This document shows, one piece after another, positions 8,737 to 16,624 of a stretch of 64,000 bases of DNA. Under the pieces are notes generated by a model that worked only from the letters and a program-made list of their open reading frames with translations, did no database searches and was not told the origin of the DNA. Source of the stretch: Nocardia sp. CNY236 (GTDB lineage Bacteria > Actinomycetota > Actinomycetes > Mycobacteriales > Mycobacteriaceae). Every line of letters begins with the position of its first letter. Position 1 is the stretch's first letter. Location of the stretch: the NCBI RefSeq assembly GCF_000482385.1, contig NZ_AXVD01000027.1, positions 1-64,000 on the forward strand. Direction: 5' to 3'. The position numbers were made by a program, and so were the translations under genes.

Positions 8737-8827
8737 CTCGCGCAACATATCCTGAGGCGCCCGAGATCCTTGCATGTCGTGCCCGGACACGACGTCACGC
8801 CGTATTCGAGGAAGCGATACGAAGACC
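8643..8827 (+). repeat. Long direct repeat, left copy
   Basis: 185 bp containing the last 31 codons of the gene at 7984 and the downstream spacer. It aligns without gaps to 12004-12188 (offset 3361) with about ten mismatches. Base 8820 is c where the right copy has the t of an ATG start codon. The two copies bracket the restriction-modification module. Confidence 0.93.
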
Positions 8828-8892
8828 GCTGTTCACTCCCCGCGCCTGCCACCGGCACTGGACCCCCACGCAGAACAGACCACAATTAAAGT

Positions 8893-9444
8893 ATGGCCTC
8901 GCGCAGAGACGGCCGACCAAAGACCGCAGTGCGGATGCCCCGACCTACGGAGGCTACGTCGTGGGCAAGCACCCCGTCGGTGCGCTCACGAATGCAACGC
9001 CAACAAAGCCGCGACACTGAGCCAGAGTTGGCAGTGCGCCGTCTGCTGCATCGTGCGGGTCTGCGGTATCGCGTCGACACAGCCCCTCTCGAGAACCTGC
9101 GTCGGCGTGCTGATGTTGTCTTTGGGTCAGCCCGCGTTGCGCTGTTCATCGACGGCTGCTATTGGCACGGGTGCCCGACCCACGGCCAGCGCACAACCAC
9201 TGTGAACGGGACTTACTGGCTAGAAAAGATCGATAGAAATCGAGCACGAGATCGCGACACCGACCGGCAGCTTCACGCCGCCGGTTGGCTCGCGCTTCGC
9301 GCGTGGGAGCACGCCGACCCGACGGAGGTTGCCGAAATGGTGATCACCGTAGTCAGAAGCAGGACACGAGACCAACACAGCGAAAACAGGCGTACGCAGC
9401 CGAGTTCTCTCTCCCGTAGAACGACGTCAGGAGGCCGATCGTGA
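8893..9444 (+). CDS. vsr: Very short patch repair endonuclease (Vsr)
   Basis: 183 residues, a little longer than E. coli Vsr (156). The family core starts near residue 24 with SWASTPSVRSRM. The catalytic Asp lies in RRADVVF (about residues 71-77), followed by FIDGCYWHGCP with zinc/active-site Cys and His residues, and LEKIDRNRARD near 115. Vsr nicks T:G mismatches that arise when 5-methylcytosine deaminates, so it belongs with the adjacent C5-methyltransferase. It is convergent with the endonuclease gene (63-base gap). The N-terminal 20 residues may be an over-extension. Confidence 0.92.
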   Translation: MASRRDGRPKTAVRMPRPTEATSWASTPSVRSRMQRQQSRDTEPELAVRRLLHRAGLRYRVDTAPLENLRRRADVVFGSARVALFIDGCYWHGCPTHGQRTTTVNGTYWLEKIDRNRARDRDTDRQLHAAGWLALRAWEHADPTEVAEMVITVVRSRTRDQHSENRRTQPSSLSRRTTSGGRS

Positions 9445-9507
9445 GCTTTCGGTTGCGTGAAAACCATGTCCGGTTCTGACCGAGCGCGGCACGTTCGTCG
9501 TGCAGTG

Positions 9508-10830
9508 TCAACTCCCGGTGCCTCGCTCCAGGTCGTCAGCCAAGCACCTCAGAGCAGTCGGGATTCCCGGGTGGTCTTTGAGACCGTCCTCAGACAGTTG
9601 GTGCCGTACCCGCAGGATAGACGCGCCGATTTCAGCGTCCTCGGCAGATGCCGAGGACGCGACGTAGCGGCCAGCGACCAGATTGAGCCCCTGGAGGACG
9701 TCAATCAGCCGTTGCGCGAGATTCGGTTCTCTGGAATGCCAACGCACTAAACACCGGTAGACGAATGTCAACGCCTCGGCTCGCGCGTGCGGAGACACTC
9801 GGGACGCCAATATGTCTATGTATGCGTAGAGATCGACCACCGCGGGGTCGATTCCAAGGCGCATTGCTACTGGTTCGATCTCGGCGGCAATCTGCTCAGC
9901 ACTGGGACCCCCAGCCACCCCCCGGGCGACGATCGTTGCTTCGCTCAAACCCTGTCGTGCGGCGGCATCGAGTTGTCCGACCTTGGACTCCCACGTAGCG
10001 GCCGTCACCTCGAATGCAATGCGGGCTGCCTGCCGTTCTCGTATAACGATGTCCCCGGGGGTATTGGTCGCCGTGTCGTTCGCTCCTACGTTCTTCGTAT
10101 CTACTCGGCACCCGGACGTGCTTTGCGCGAGTTCAGCCTCCATCAGTCCGGCGAGGAGATACTGCTCGAAAGCACCTGCACTGCCTTGTGCCAGTAGGCG
10201 CTCCCGCAAACGCAAAAAGTTGGCGAATGTCAGCCGCGACGCGGCAATTTCCACCCACGGAGGCATCTTGAGAGCCTGGTCGAGCATGGTGTCGACAACG
10301 CCGATGACAAACGTCCGAACCTGATCGAGAGTCCTGCCCTTCTGAGACTGCCATTCGACGAAATCTTTCAGTGCAGCGCTCCGGACCTGTCTGGACTGAT
10401 AGCCGCTGCGAAAACTCGAGGATTGTAGTGGTCCCTGTGTGGCCGGGATCTGTCGCGGCTGAAGAATTTTCTTACATAGATGGTCGCTGACTGCGCGGTC
10501 TCCGTGGAGGCGACCTGTCTCGGTCAAGTCACCACCGAGATTGTCGACAACGTTCAGCACTCTCCCCTCTGTGAGAGAGAACTGGGCGATGGTGAGCGCG
10601 GCTTCCGCCGCTTGGCTGGCTTCTGGCGGGTTGCATCGGAGCGGCGACACTACCGCATCGAGAACTTTCCGTGTCTCGTCATCGATCGCTAGGGGTTCGC
10701 GGGCGTCCTTGTCAGCCCGCGCTCTGAAGATGCTCTCGAGGTCTTTCTTCACTTGTCGGGTGCGGACAGAGCCGGACGAGAAACGCGCCGATTTGGCGTC
10801 AACCGAGTGAGATGTACCGTGGTCTGTCAC
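9508..10830 (-). CDS. Candidate type II restriction endonuclease (SacI-like)
   Basis: 440 residues from a GTG at 10830 that overlaps the methyltransferase stop (GTGA), so the two are co-translated. The frame stays open much further upstream, but that part is the shadow of the methyltransferase. A possible PD-(D/E)xK-type core is GDIVI (D260) followed by AFEVT (E274) and a downstream Lys in ESK. Position directly after a C5-methyltransferase and beside Vsr is typical of a cognate endonuclease. The overall pattern resembles the SacI restriction-enzyme family; that assignment is from memory and needs a profile search. The recognition site cannot be read from the sequence. Confidence 0.6.
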   Translation of the reverse strand: MTDHGTSHSVDAKSARFSSGSVRTRQVKKDLESIFRARADKDAREPLAIDDETRKVLDAVVSPLRCNPPEASQAAEAALTIAQFSLTEGRVLNVVDNLGGDLTETGRLHGDRAVSDHLCKKILQPRQIPATQGPLQSSSFRSGYQSRQVRSAALKDFVEWQSQKGRTLDQVRTFVIGVVDTMLDQALKMPPWVEIAASRLTFANFLRLRERLLAQGSAGAFEQYLLAGLMEAELAQSTSGCRVDTKNVGANDTATNTPGDIVIRERQAARIAFEVTAATWESKVGQLDAAARQGLSEATIVARGVAGGPSAEQIAAEIEPVAMRLGIDPAVVDLYAYIDILASRVSPHARAEALTFVYRCLVRWHSREPNLAQRLIDVLQGLNLVAGRYVASSASAEDAEIGASILRVRHQLSEDGLKDHPGIPTALRCLADDLERGTGS

Positions 10831-11888
10831 CCGACAGCCATCCTTCGATCCTCGGCCGTTTGAACAGACTCGATGAGAGTGCTGACAACCGCGGACCCGA
10901 CCGCGCGCGCCAATTGCACCGGGACAGCATTTCCTATCTGCCGGTACTGGGACGAGCTGCGTCCCTTCCATGGCATGTCCAGGGGGAAGCCCTGCACCAA
11001 CGCAGCCTCCTGGCGTGTGATCCGCCTTGCACCAGGGACGATGCCGCTGCGGGGAACTCCACCTGCCAGGAGGTGCGCATGATACGTCGGTACCACACCG
11101 CCGCCGTCCAGCCAGGGTGTCTTGTTGCCACCCATCGATGCCAAGAGTGTTGGCACCAGACCATCCGGGTTGATGGGCCGACCACCACCGTTCCAAAGAT
11201 GGCCGTCCCAGGGCGACGGGCGCAAATCCGGACTCTTGGCGTAGGTGACAATCGCCCTGTTTGGCTCGCCCACCGAGCATGCGGGGTCAAGCAACTCCTT
11301 TGCAGTGACCCATGGCTGTGCCGTGGTTGGGCCGTGGGTGGGCGTCGGCCATGTGAAACCCGGCTTCCTTGTGCCAACGATGAGCAACCGTTGACGGCGT
11401 TGGGAGACACCGAAGTCCGCCGCGTGCAGTATGCGCCAGTGCACGTAAAATTTCAGTTTCCGGAACTGTTCGATCACTTGTTCCAAAACAGCCAGCTGGG
11501 CACTTTTGGCCAATCCCGGCACGTTCTCCATCAGGAACGCTTCCGGCGCGACCTCTGCCACAGCACGCACGAACTGCGGGATGCCGTCACGCTCATCGAG
11601 AACACCACGTCGGTGGCCACCCATTGAATACGGCTGACATGGTGGACCACCAGCGACGACTGCGACATTCCCCCGCAGGCTGCGGAACGAATGTGTTGCA
11701 ATATCGCCCTCGAACACCTGAAACGGCTTGTCGGGCGAGAAACGGGCATGAGCCGCGGTGTACGTGGCCAGCGCGTCCAGGTCCATCTCTGATGCGCCGA
11801 CAATATCGAGACCAGCCGCCGCCAAACCTTGACTAAGCCCCCCAGCGCCAGCGAAGAGGTCCAGGGTCGGCAAATCAGTCACGAGCAC
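10827..11888 (-). CDS. DNA (cytosine-5-)-methyltransferase
   Basis: 353 residues. Conserved motifs are in order: I DLFAGAGGLSQGL, IV GGPPCQPYS with catalytic Cys at about 84, VI ENVPGL, VIII QRRQRLLIVG, and X GNAVP near the C-terminus. The GTG at 11888 is preferred because ggaagga (11902-11896) sits 7 bases before it; the frame extends to an ATG at 11957 without family sequence. It methylates a target sequence to protect it from the linked endonuclease. The first gene of the two-gene unit is the methyltransferase, consistent with protection preceding cutting. Confidence 0.95.
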   Translation of the reverse strand: MLVTDLPTLDLFAGAGGLSQGLAAAGLDIVGASEMDLDALATYTAAHARFSPDKPFQVFEGDIATHSFRSLRGNVAVVAGGPPCQPYSMGGHRRGVLDERDGIPQFVRAVAEVAPEAFLMENVPGLAKSAQLAVLEQVIEQFRKLKFYVHWRILHAADFGVSQRRQRLLIVGTRKPGFTWPTPTHGPTTAQPWVTAKELLDPACSVGEPNRAIVTYAKSPDLRPSPWDGHLWNGGGRPINPDGLVPTLLASMGGNKTPWLDGGGVVPTYHAHLLAGGVPRSGIVPGARRITRQEAALVQGFPLDMPWKGRSSSQYRQIGNAVPVQLARAVGSAVVSTLIESVQTAEDRRMAVG

Positions 11889-12003
11889 CACCAGATCCTT
11901 CCACACCCGAGCCAACCGTCCTTGAAGCATGACGCGCTGCACCGACACACGGCGCATAGCTACTCATGCCCAGACACCCCGTCTCAGTTCCTTCGATTCC
12001 GAT

Positions 12004-12188
12004 GATGATCGTCCGGCCGTCGTTCCGTCGGTTCGTGCTGGCCAACTTCGCCGCCAACGACATCTCCGCCCAACCCACCCTCTACCGCCTGGCGTGACTC
12101 GCGCAACATATCCTGAGGCACCTGGAATCCTTGCATGTCGTGCCCGGACACAACGTCACGCCGTATTCGAGGAAGCGATATGAACACC
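12004..12188 (+). repeat. Long direct repeat, right copy
   Basis: The counterpart of 8643-8827. It contains a detached C-terminal fragment of the gene at 7984 (reading MIVRPSFRRF..., ending LYRLA) and then the start codon and first codons of the DUF1697 gene. About 95% identity to the left copy shows the duplication is not brand new. Confidence 0.93.
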
Positions 12189-12779
12189 TACGCGGTATTG
12201 CTGCGCGGCATCAATGTGGGCGGCAAGAACAAGGTGCTGATGGCGGATCTGATCAGATGCCTGGAGGGACTCGGATTCACCGACGTCTCGACGCTGATCG
12301 CCAGCGGCAACGTGGTTTTGAGATCGGACCTGAACCCCGACGACATCGCGGGGAGGATCGAAGCGGCCCTGCCCGAGAGCTTCGACCTCCACGACGCCCT
12401 CATCAAGGTCCGGGTGTTGAGCCGCAACCAGTTCCACTCCGTGGTCGACAACAAGCCGACAGGCTTCGGCGAGCATCCAGAGACCTACCATAGCGACGCG
12501 ATCTTCCTGATGGGCATCGACTCTGTCCAAGCGACGTCCGTATTCAGTCCGCGCGACGGCGTCGACAGGGTGTGGCCGGGCGACGGGGTGATCTACGCAC
12601 AGCGACTCAGCTCGCAGCGCACGAAGAGTCGACTCGGCCAGATCGCTGGCACACCGGAATACAGGTCCATGACGATCCGCAGTTGGAACACGACCATGAA
12701 ACTTCGGGCCTTGCTGGACCGGGTGCACGGCTCGAGGACAGCGCCATCGACTACTCCCGATGGGACTGCGCTTACCTAG
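12180..12779 (+). CDS. DUF1697 domain protein
   Basis: 199 residues from an ATG preceded by gaggaagcg. The opening YAVLLRGINVGGKNK and the TLIASGNVVLRS motif are diagnostic for DUF1697, and length is normal (about 180). The biochemical role of the family is unknown. Its start codon lies in the right copy of the 185-bp repeat, so its native promoter region was duplicated when the restriction-modification module inserted, and the present upstream sequence comes from the insert. Confidence 0.9.
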   Translation: MNTYAVLLRGINVGGKNKVLMADLIRCLEGLGFTDVSTLIASGNVVLRSDLNPDDIAGRIEAALPESFDLHDALIKVRVLSRNQFHSVVDNKPTGFGEHPETYHSDAIFLMGIDSVQATSVFSPRDGVDRVWPGDGVIYAQRLSSQRTKSRLGQIAGTPEYRSMTIRSWNTTMKLRALLDRVHGSRTAPSTTPDGTALT

Positions 12780-12906
12780 ACCAGAGGTGGTCCCCATCCT
12801 GCCCGACCTGGGTGGACAGCCTGATGGGACTTCTCACTTTCGCTTGATCGTTCCCGAGGCATCACCCAGACTAGGGGCCTTCGTAGTCGAATCGGAGGTA
12901 GAGGAC

Positions 12907-13377
12907 TTGAAGCTGGCGGAGGCGTTGTCGTTGCGCGCGGACTCGGCCCGTCGTGTCGAACAGCTGCGCGCTCGCATTGTGAGCAGCGCCCGCTTTCAAG
13001 AAGGTGAGGAGCCTGCCGAAGACGCTGCGGCGCTGCTTGCCGAGGTTGGCGAGGTGCTCGGTGAATACGAAACGCTGATCCGGCGAATCAATCGCACCAA
13101 CGCCGCCGCACAGATCGGATCGGAGGGCACACTCACCGACGCGTTGGCCCGCCGGGATGCGTTGCGCCTTCGGCATTCCGTGGTCACTGCCGCGGCAGAC
13201 GCTGCGACAGGTCAGAGCAAGTCCGGGTACGTGCGCCAGCTGCGGTCCGAGCTGAAGATGCTGTCGGCTTTGCCTGTCGCCGAATTGCGTGGGCAGGCTG
13301 ACGAGCTTGCCAGGGAGCTGCGCGAACTCGACGTGCGGATCCAGCGCTCCAACTGGGAGGTCGAGCTGCTGGACTGA
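12907..13377 (+). CDS. DIP1984 family protein
   Basis: 156 residues from a TTG at 12907, with ggagg at 12894-12898. The product starts LKLAEALSLRADSARRVEQLRAR, as this family does, whereas the open frame upstream shows no homology. It is almost wholly helical and likely coiled-coil (residues 1-40 and 95-150), with the family's EGEEPAED and INRTN segments near residues 35-70. Function is not established. A cloverleaf-like RNA element follows directly downstream (13381-13560), which may be functionally linked. Confidence 0.88.
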   Translation: MKLAEALSLRADSARRVEQLRARIVSSARFQEGEEPAEDAAALLAEVGEVLGEYETLIRRINRTNAAAQIGSEGTLTDALARRDALRLRHSVVTAAADAATGQSKSGYVRQLRSELKMLSALPVAELRGQADELARELRELDVRIQRSNWEVELLD

Positions 13378-13380
13378 CAA

Positions 13381-13560
13381 ACCGAGGTGGAGCAGGTAGT
13401 TGTCGCGGAGGCGTGCACAAACCCGCTGGGCCGACGGGTAATCGGTCTGCCCTTGGCGCACGATGGGCAGTGCGAAGGGTTCGATTCCCTTTCTCACACC
13501 GCAGCCCAGCATGACGCACAGGTGATCGGGCACGGCACACAGCACACCACCATGTGCAGA
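13381..13560 (+). ncRNA. Candidate Y-RNA-like RNA with tRNA-mimic module
   Basis: A four-way fold can be drawn by eye. The closing stem is GCTGGG (13425-13430) with CCCAGC (13505-13510). A D-arm-like CCGA/TCGG hairpin with loop CGGGTAA lies at 13431-13445. An anticodon-like stem CTGCCC/GGGCAG (13447-13470) has a 12-base loop. The T-arm AAGGG-TTCGATT-CCCTT (13475-13491) has a canonical T-loop. Outer pairings GGTGG (13386-13390)/CCACC (13547-13551) and CGTGC (13412-13416)/GCACG (13530-13534) enclose it. The acceptor stem is 6 bp and offset from the T-arm and the anticodon loop is too large, so it is not a translating tRNA. Bacterial Y RNAs (YrlA) are known to carry such tRNA mimics. Ends are approximate. 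Confidence 0.6.
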
Positions 13561-13686
13561 TCTGTGACGATGAGGGCGGGTAAGGGGCACTCCACCTCCA
13601 CAAAGAGACGGTCGCTGCCGGAAGTCCGCCCAAGACGGTTCGGTCCCCACTACGGCTGAGCTGGTCGGACCTCGCTTGCCATATGG

Positions 13687-14634
13687 TCAGCCGGCTCTGC
13701 CACGCCGCCGTTTCGTTCTCGAGGACTTCTTCGAATTGGTCGGGCGGGCTCCAGGTTTCGGGGCCGTACTGTGCCCGGTCGCCGGCCTGGGCTCGACGGT
13801 GTGCTCATCACCGATCCGGGCGAGGACGAGATGCTGCTGGGCATAGGTCCATACATTGTTGCCGACCCAGTACAGCAAGATCGCGATCATCAGGAACGAC
13901 CCGCCGACGAGCACGCCCGCCGGAAAAACCCAGAGCAGCAGTTTTCGCGTGATCGCCTCGTGCGCGCCCGCGACAGCCCTTGAATCCGGTCGCGCCAGTG
14001 ACGCGCGTGCATTGAAATGTGTGGCGAGGGCGGCGAGCAGCATGAGCGGGATGGCGACCGCAGCGATAGCGGCAGTAGTCGGTACGCCGCCGTAGGGCGC
14101 GAACGAGTTCAGCACGGTGTCGGGGGTGGTTATCGCGGTCGAGATCGGCGCGCCGAACAGGCGTCCGGCGAGGAACGACCGAACATCGGCGGCACCGAAG
14201 ACATAGTTCGCCGTCGCGGCATTGGCCTCCGGGGTCATCCCCAGTTGCCCCCACCCCGTTCCCGTGCGATCGAACGAGCGCAGCACATGGTAGAGGCCGA
14301 GGAAGACCGGCGCCTGCACCAGCGCGGGTAGGCATCCCATCACGGGATTGAAGCCGTGTTCTCGCTGCAGCTTCCGCATCTCGAACGCTTGGCGCTGGCG
14401 GTCGTCGGAATACTTCTTCTGCAACGCTCGGATCTCAGGCCCGAGTTGCTGCATCTTCCGAGCAGTTCGAATCTGTGCGATCGCAGGGCGCAGCAGCACG
14501 AGCCGAAGAGTGAACACCAAGAAGACCACGGCAAGGACCCACGCAAATCCGTTGTCAGGGCCGAGAATCGCGCCGAAGGCTTTGTGCCAGAACCAGAGAA
14601 TGGCAGAGACAGGATAATAGACGAAGTCGAGCAT
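13687..14634 (-). CDS. YidC/Oxa1 family membrane insertase (paralogue)
   Basis: 315 residues. The first segment (MLDFVYYPVSAILWFWHKAFG) and a second hydrophobic stretch at about residues 25-50 lead into a charged cytoplasmic loop (KMQQLGPEIRALQKKYSDD). The conserved NPVMGCLPALVQAPVFLGLYHVLR segment follows, then further helices to about residue 270. The tail is basic (SSRTKRRRGRAG), as in actinobacterial YidC. Other genes of the main yidC locus (rpmH, rnpA, jag, rsmG) are absent, so this is probably a second insertase. It inserts membrane proteins in the cytoplasmic membrane. Confidence 0.9.
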   Translation of the reverse strand: MLDFVYYPVSAILWFWHKAFGAILGPDNGFAWVLAVVFLVFTLRLVLLRPAIAQIRTARKMQQLGPEIRALQKKYSDDRQRQAFEMRKLQREHGFNPVMGCLPALVQAPVFLGLYHVLRSFDRTGTGWGQLGMTPEANAATANYVFGAADVRSFLAGRLFGAPISTAITTPDTVLNSFAPYGGVPTTAAIAAVAIPLMLLAALATHFNARASLARPDSRAVAGAHEAITRKLLLWVFPAGVLVGGSFLMIAILLYWVGNNVWTYAQQHLVLARIGDEHTVEPRPATGHSTAPKPGARPTNSKKSSRTKRRRGRAG

Positions 14635-14757
14635 CGAGCACCTCGTTGCTGCACGAGCGCTCGCGCGAGGCTCGTGCGGGAATTGCCGACGCCGGTCATC
14701 ACGGGACAGCGCCGGAATGGACAGGGCGAGACCTAGGCCCGCGTAGCGTTCGATGCG

Positions 14758-15108
14758 CTACGCGGCTGTCGCGACCCGTCCGGGTGCTCGTGGACGTGGC
14801 CGTCCAGGGGTGTCGGGGGCGCTCTGTCGACGGAAAGCGCCACGGAGAAGCTTCTCTTCGCGTCGAGGGCCGGCCGCGCCATCCGCGGGCAGGCCTGCGC
14901 GCGACCGGGCACTGTGCCCGGCGATGGCCAGCAACAGCACCAATGCGATTGCCGCGCCGACAACCATGGTGGGGCCGTCGACAGGCGCAGACACCGTGAC
15001 AACCAGGGTCAGTACAGCTATCCACGCCAGCTGAGCGAGACTCGCCCCTCTGGACAGAACCGACCGGACCGGTGCCACAGCAGGAAGCATACCGAGACGT
15101 GCGCGCAA
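14758..15108 (-). CDS. Small membrane protein (DUF6412-like)
   Basis: 116 residues with two hydrophobic helices (about residues 28-42 and 47-65) followed by a basic, disordered tail. It lies upstream of the YidC paralogue on the same strand, 123 bases away, and the pair is probably an operon. Small two-helix proteins of the DUF6412 type are common partners of such YidC paralogues in actinobacteria. The family name is from memory and the function is unknown; a role alongside the insertase is inference. Confidence 0.6.
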   Translation of the reverse strand: MRARLGMLPAVAPVRSVLSRGASLAQLAWIAVLTLVVTVSAPVDGPTMVVGAAIALVLLLAIAGHSARSRAGLPADGAAGPRREEKLLRGAFRRQSAPDTPGRPRPRAPGRVATAA

Positions 15109-15286
15109 GGGAAGCTACGACGACACCCACGCACAGCCGCCGTGTACGGCCGGTGCGGCGGCGACTTCGGAATCTCTCAGGTCGACAAGCGATGATGTCG
15201 GCTGTGCCCGCCGCATGCGCATGAAGGTTCGGATCTACCATGTGGCGGCAGGCAACCGTCCGGCGAGCGAAAGGCGTGAACGCGCG

Positions 15287-16051
15287 GTGAGCAGAAACCA
15301 GGGTGGGAAGAAGTCGAATCCGTTGTTGTCGACGCAACGCGCCGAGCGCACCCGCAAGATCTTGATACAGGTCGGGGTCGCCGCCGTGCTCGTCGGTTTG
15401 ATCGCGGCCATCGGCGTGAGCGTCGCAGTGAAGAAGGCCCGGCGGGACGCTCCCGGCCCTACCCCCACGATCGCCGCAACCTTCGACGGCATCTCCGCTT
15501 CCCTCGCCGAAAACGGTGCGATCCGAATCGGCAAGCCCGACGCGAAGGTCACCGTACGGGTCATCGAAGACCTCCAATGCCCCGCCTGCAAGCTCTTCGA
15601 GCAGTCCAACGGCCAAGTTCTCATAGACGCCGTGAACGACGGCACTGCGGTCGTGGAATACAACACGATCACGTTCCTCGACCCCCAGTCCGGCAACGAG
15701 TACTCCTCGCGCGCCGGCAACGCGTCCTACTGCGTCGCCGAGGCCGACCCCTCCAAGTATCAGCAGTGGCTGACGACGATGTTCGAGCAGCAACCGCTGG
15801 AGGGCACCGCGGGCCAGTCCGACGACCAGCTGATCGAGATCGCCGAAAGCGTCGGCTACGCCAAGGACGCGGTCGCCCAATGCATCTCCGATCGGACCTA
15901 CGACAAGTACATCAAGGCGCGCACCGCGGACGTGGCGAATTCCATCGGCCTGTCCACCCCGACGGTCTTGGTCGACGGTAAGAAAGTCGATCTGGAAATC
16001 ATGGTTCCTCGCAGCCTCGAGCCGGTGATCAGCGCCGCGGCGGCGTCGTGA
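15287..16051 (+). CDS. DsbA-like thioredoxin-fold protein, membrane anchored
   Basis: 254 residues from a GTG. An upstream in-frame ATG exists, but the family N-terminus (SRNQGGKKSNPL) begins here. A single membrane segment lies at about residues 25-48, then an extracytoplasmic thioredoxin domain with the redox motif CPAC (C98, C101) and the cis-Pro loop STPTVLVDG near 230. It forms or isomerises disulfides in exported proteins. The stop overlaps the GTG start of the VKOR gene (GTGA), the expected partner that reoxidises it. Confidence 0.9.
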   Translation: MSRNQGGKKSNPLLSTQRAERTRKILIQVGVAAVLVGLIAAIGVSVAVKKARRDAPGPTPTIAATFDGISASLAENGAIRIGKPDAKVTVRVIEDLQCPACKLFEQSNGQVLIDAVNDGTAVVEYNTITFLDPQSGNEYSSRAGNASYCVAEADPSKYQQWLTTMFEQQPLEGTAGQSDDQLIEIAESVGYAKDAVAQCISDRTYDKYIKARTADVANSIGLSTPTVLVDGKKVDLEIMVPRSLEPVISAAAAS

Positions 16052-16614
16052 TCACCGCGGGACCACGCGCCGCGTGGATCCTGCTGCTCGGTGGAGTTCT
16101 CGGCTGGCTGGCCGCGGGGGCGTTGACAGTGGAGCGGTTCAAGCTGTTCACCGACCCCGGCTACACCCCGTCGTGCAGCTTCAACCCGATCCTGTCCTGT
16201 GGATCGGTGATGGTGACCGATCAGGCCGCCGTCTTCGGATTTCCCAACCCGCTGATCGGCGTCGTCGGGTTCTCGGTCGTGGTCACCCTCGGCATCCTGT
16301 CGGTGGCCGGAGTGGGATTTCCGAGCTGGATCTGGGGAGGGTTGTGGCTGGGCACTGCGCTGGGCGTGGGGTTCATCTGCTGGCTGATCTTCGAATCGCT
16401 GTACCGGATCAACGCGCTGTGCCCCTACTGCATGGTGGTCTGGGCTGTGGTCACACCGCTGCTCGCGGTGACCACCGATCAACTGTGGGGGCGCAGGCCC
16501 GGCCCGCTCGGCGTCCTGGCCGAATGGCGATGGACCATCGTGGTGTTGTTCTTCGCGGTTGTCCTGCTGCTGGTGTTCCTGCGCTTCCAGGACTACTGGC
16601 TGTCGCTGGTGTGA
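16048..16614 (+). CDS. Vitamin K epoxide reductase (VKOR) family protein
   Basis: 188 residues with about five membrane helices. A first Cys pair lies in SCSFNPILSCGS (residues 31-42) and the active-site CPYC at about 128-131, as in bacterial VKOR. The enzyme passes electrons from the DsbA partner to quinone, restoring its disulfide. It is translationally coupled to the upstream DsbA-like gene. In mycobacteria and relatives VKOR replaces DsbB, which fits. Confidence 0.93.
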   Translation: MITAGPRAAWILLLGGVLGWLAAGALTVERFKLFTDPGYTPSCSFNPILSCGSVMVTDQAAVFGFPNPLIGVVGFSVVVTLGILSVAGVGFPSWIWGGLWLGTALGVGFICWLIFESLYRINALCPYCMVVWAVVTPLLAVTTDQLWGRRPGPLGVLAEWRWTIVVLFFAVVLLLVFLRFQDYWLSLV

Positions 16615-16624
16615 TCGGGCCGGG

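Larger units (their letters stand above)
8828..12003. mobile_element. Restriction-modification module inserted between long direct repeats
   Basis: About 3.2 kb holding Vsr (+), a candidate restriction endonuclease (-) and a C5-cytosine methyltransferase (-). It is flanked by 185-bp direct repeats made of local sequence. Without one repeat and the insert, the gene at 7984 would run directly into the DUF1697 gene at 12180. No transposase or integrase is present. This matches the insertion-with-long-target-duplication pattern described for some restriction-modification units. Confidence 0.85.

Noticed and set aside
10831..11280. An upstream extension of the endonuclease frame
   Set aside because: It lies inside the methyltransferase gene in another frame and reads as low-complexity sequence; the GTGA overlap at 10827-10830 gives a better start.
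13425..13510. A translating tRNA gene
   Set aside because: The T-arm and D-arm look right, but the acceptor stem is only 6 bp and separated from the T-arm, the anticodon loop has 12 bases and there is no CCA-adjacent 7-bp acceptor. It is better described as a tRNA mimic.
14699..15880. A 393-residue frame on the minus strand over the DUF6412-like and DsbA genes
   Set aside because: It crosses two genes with recognisable products on opposite strands and has no protein family features.
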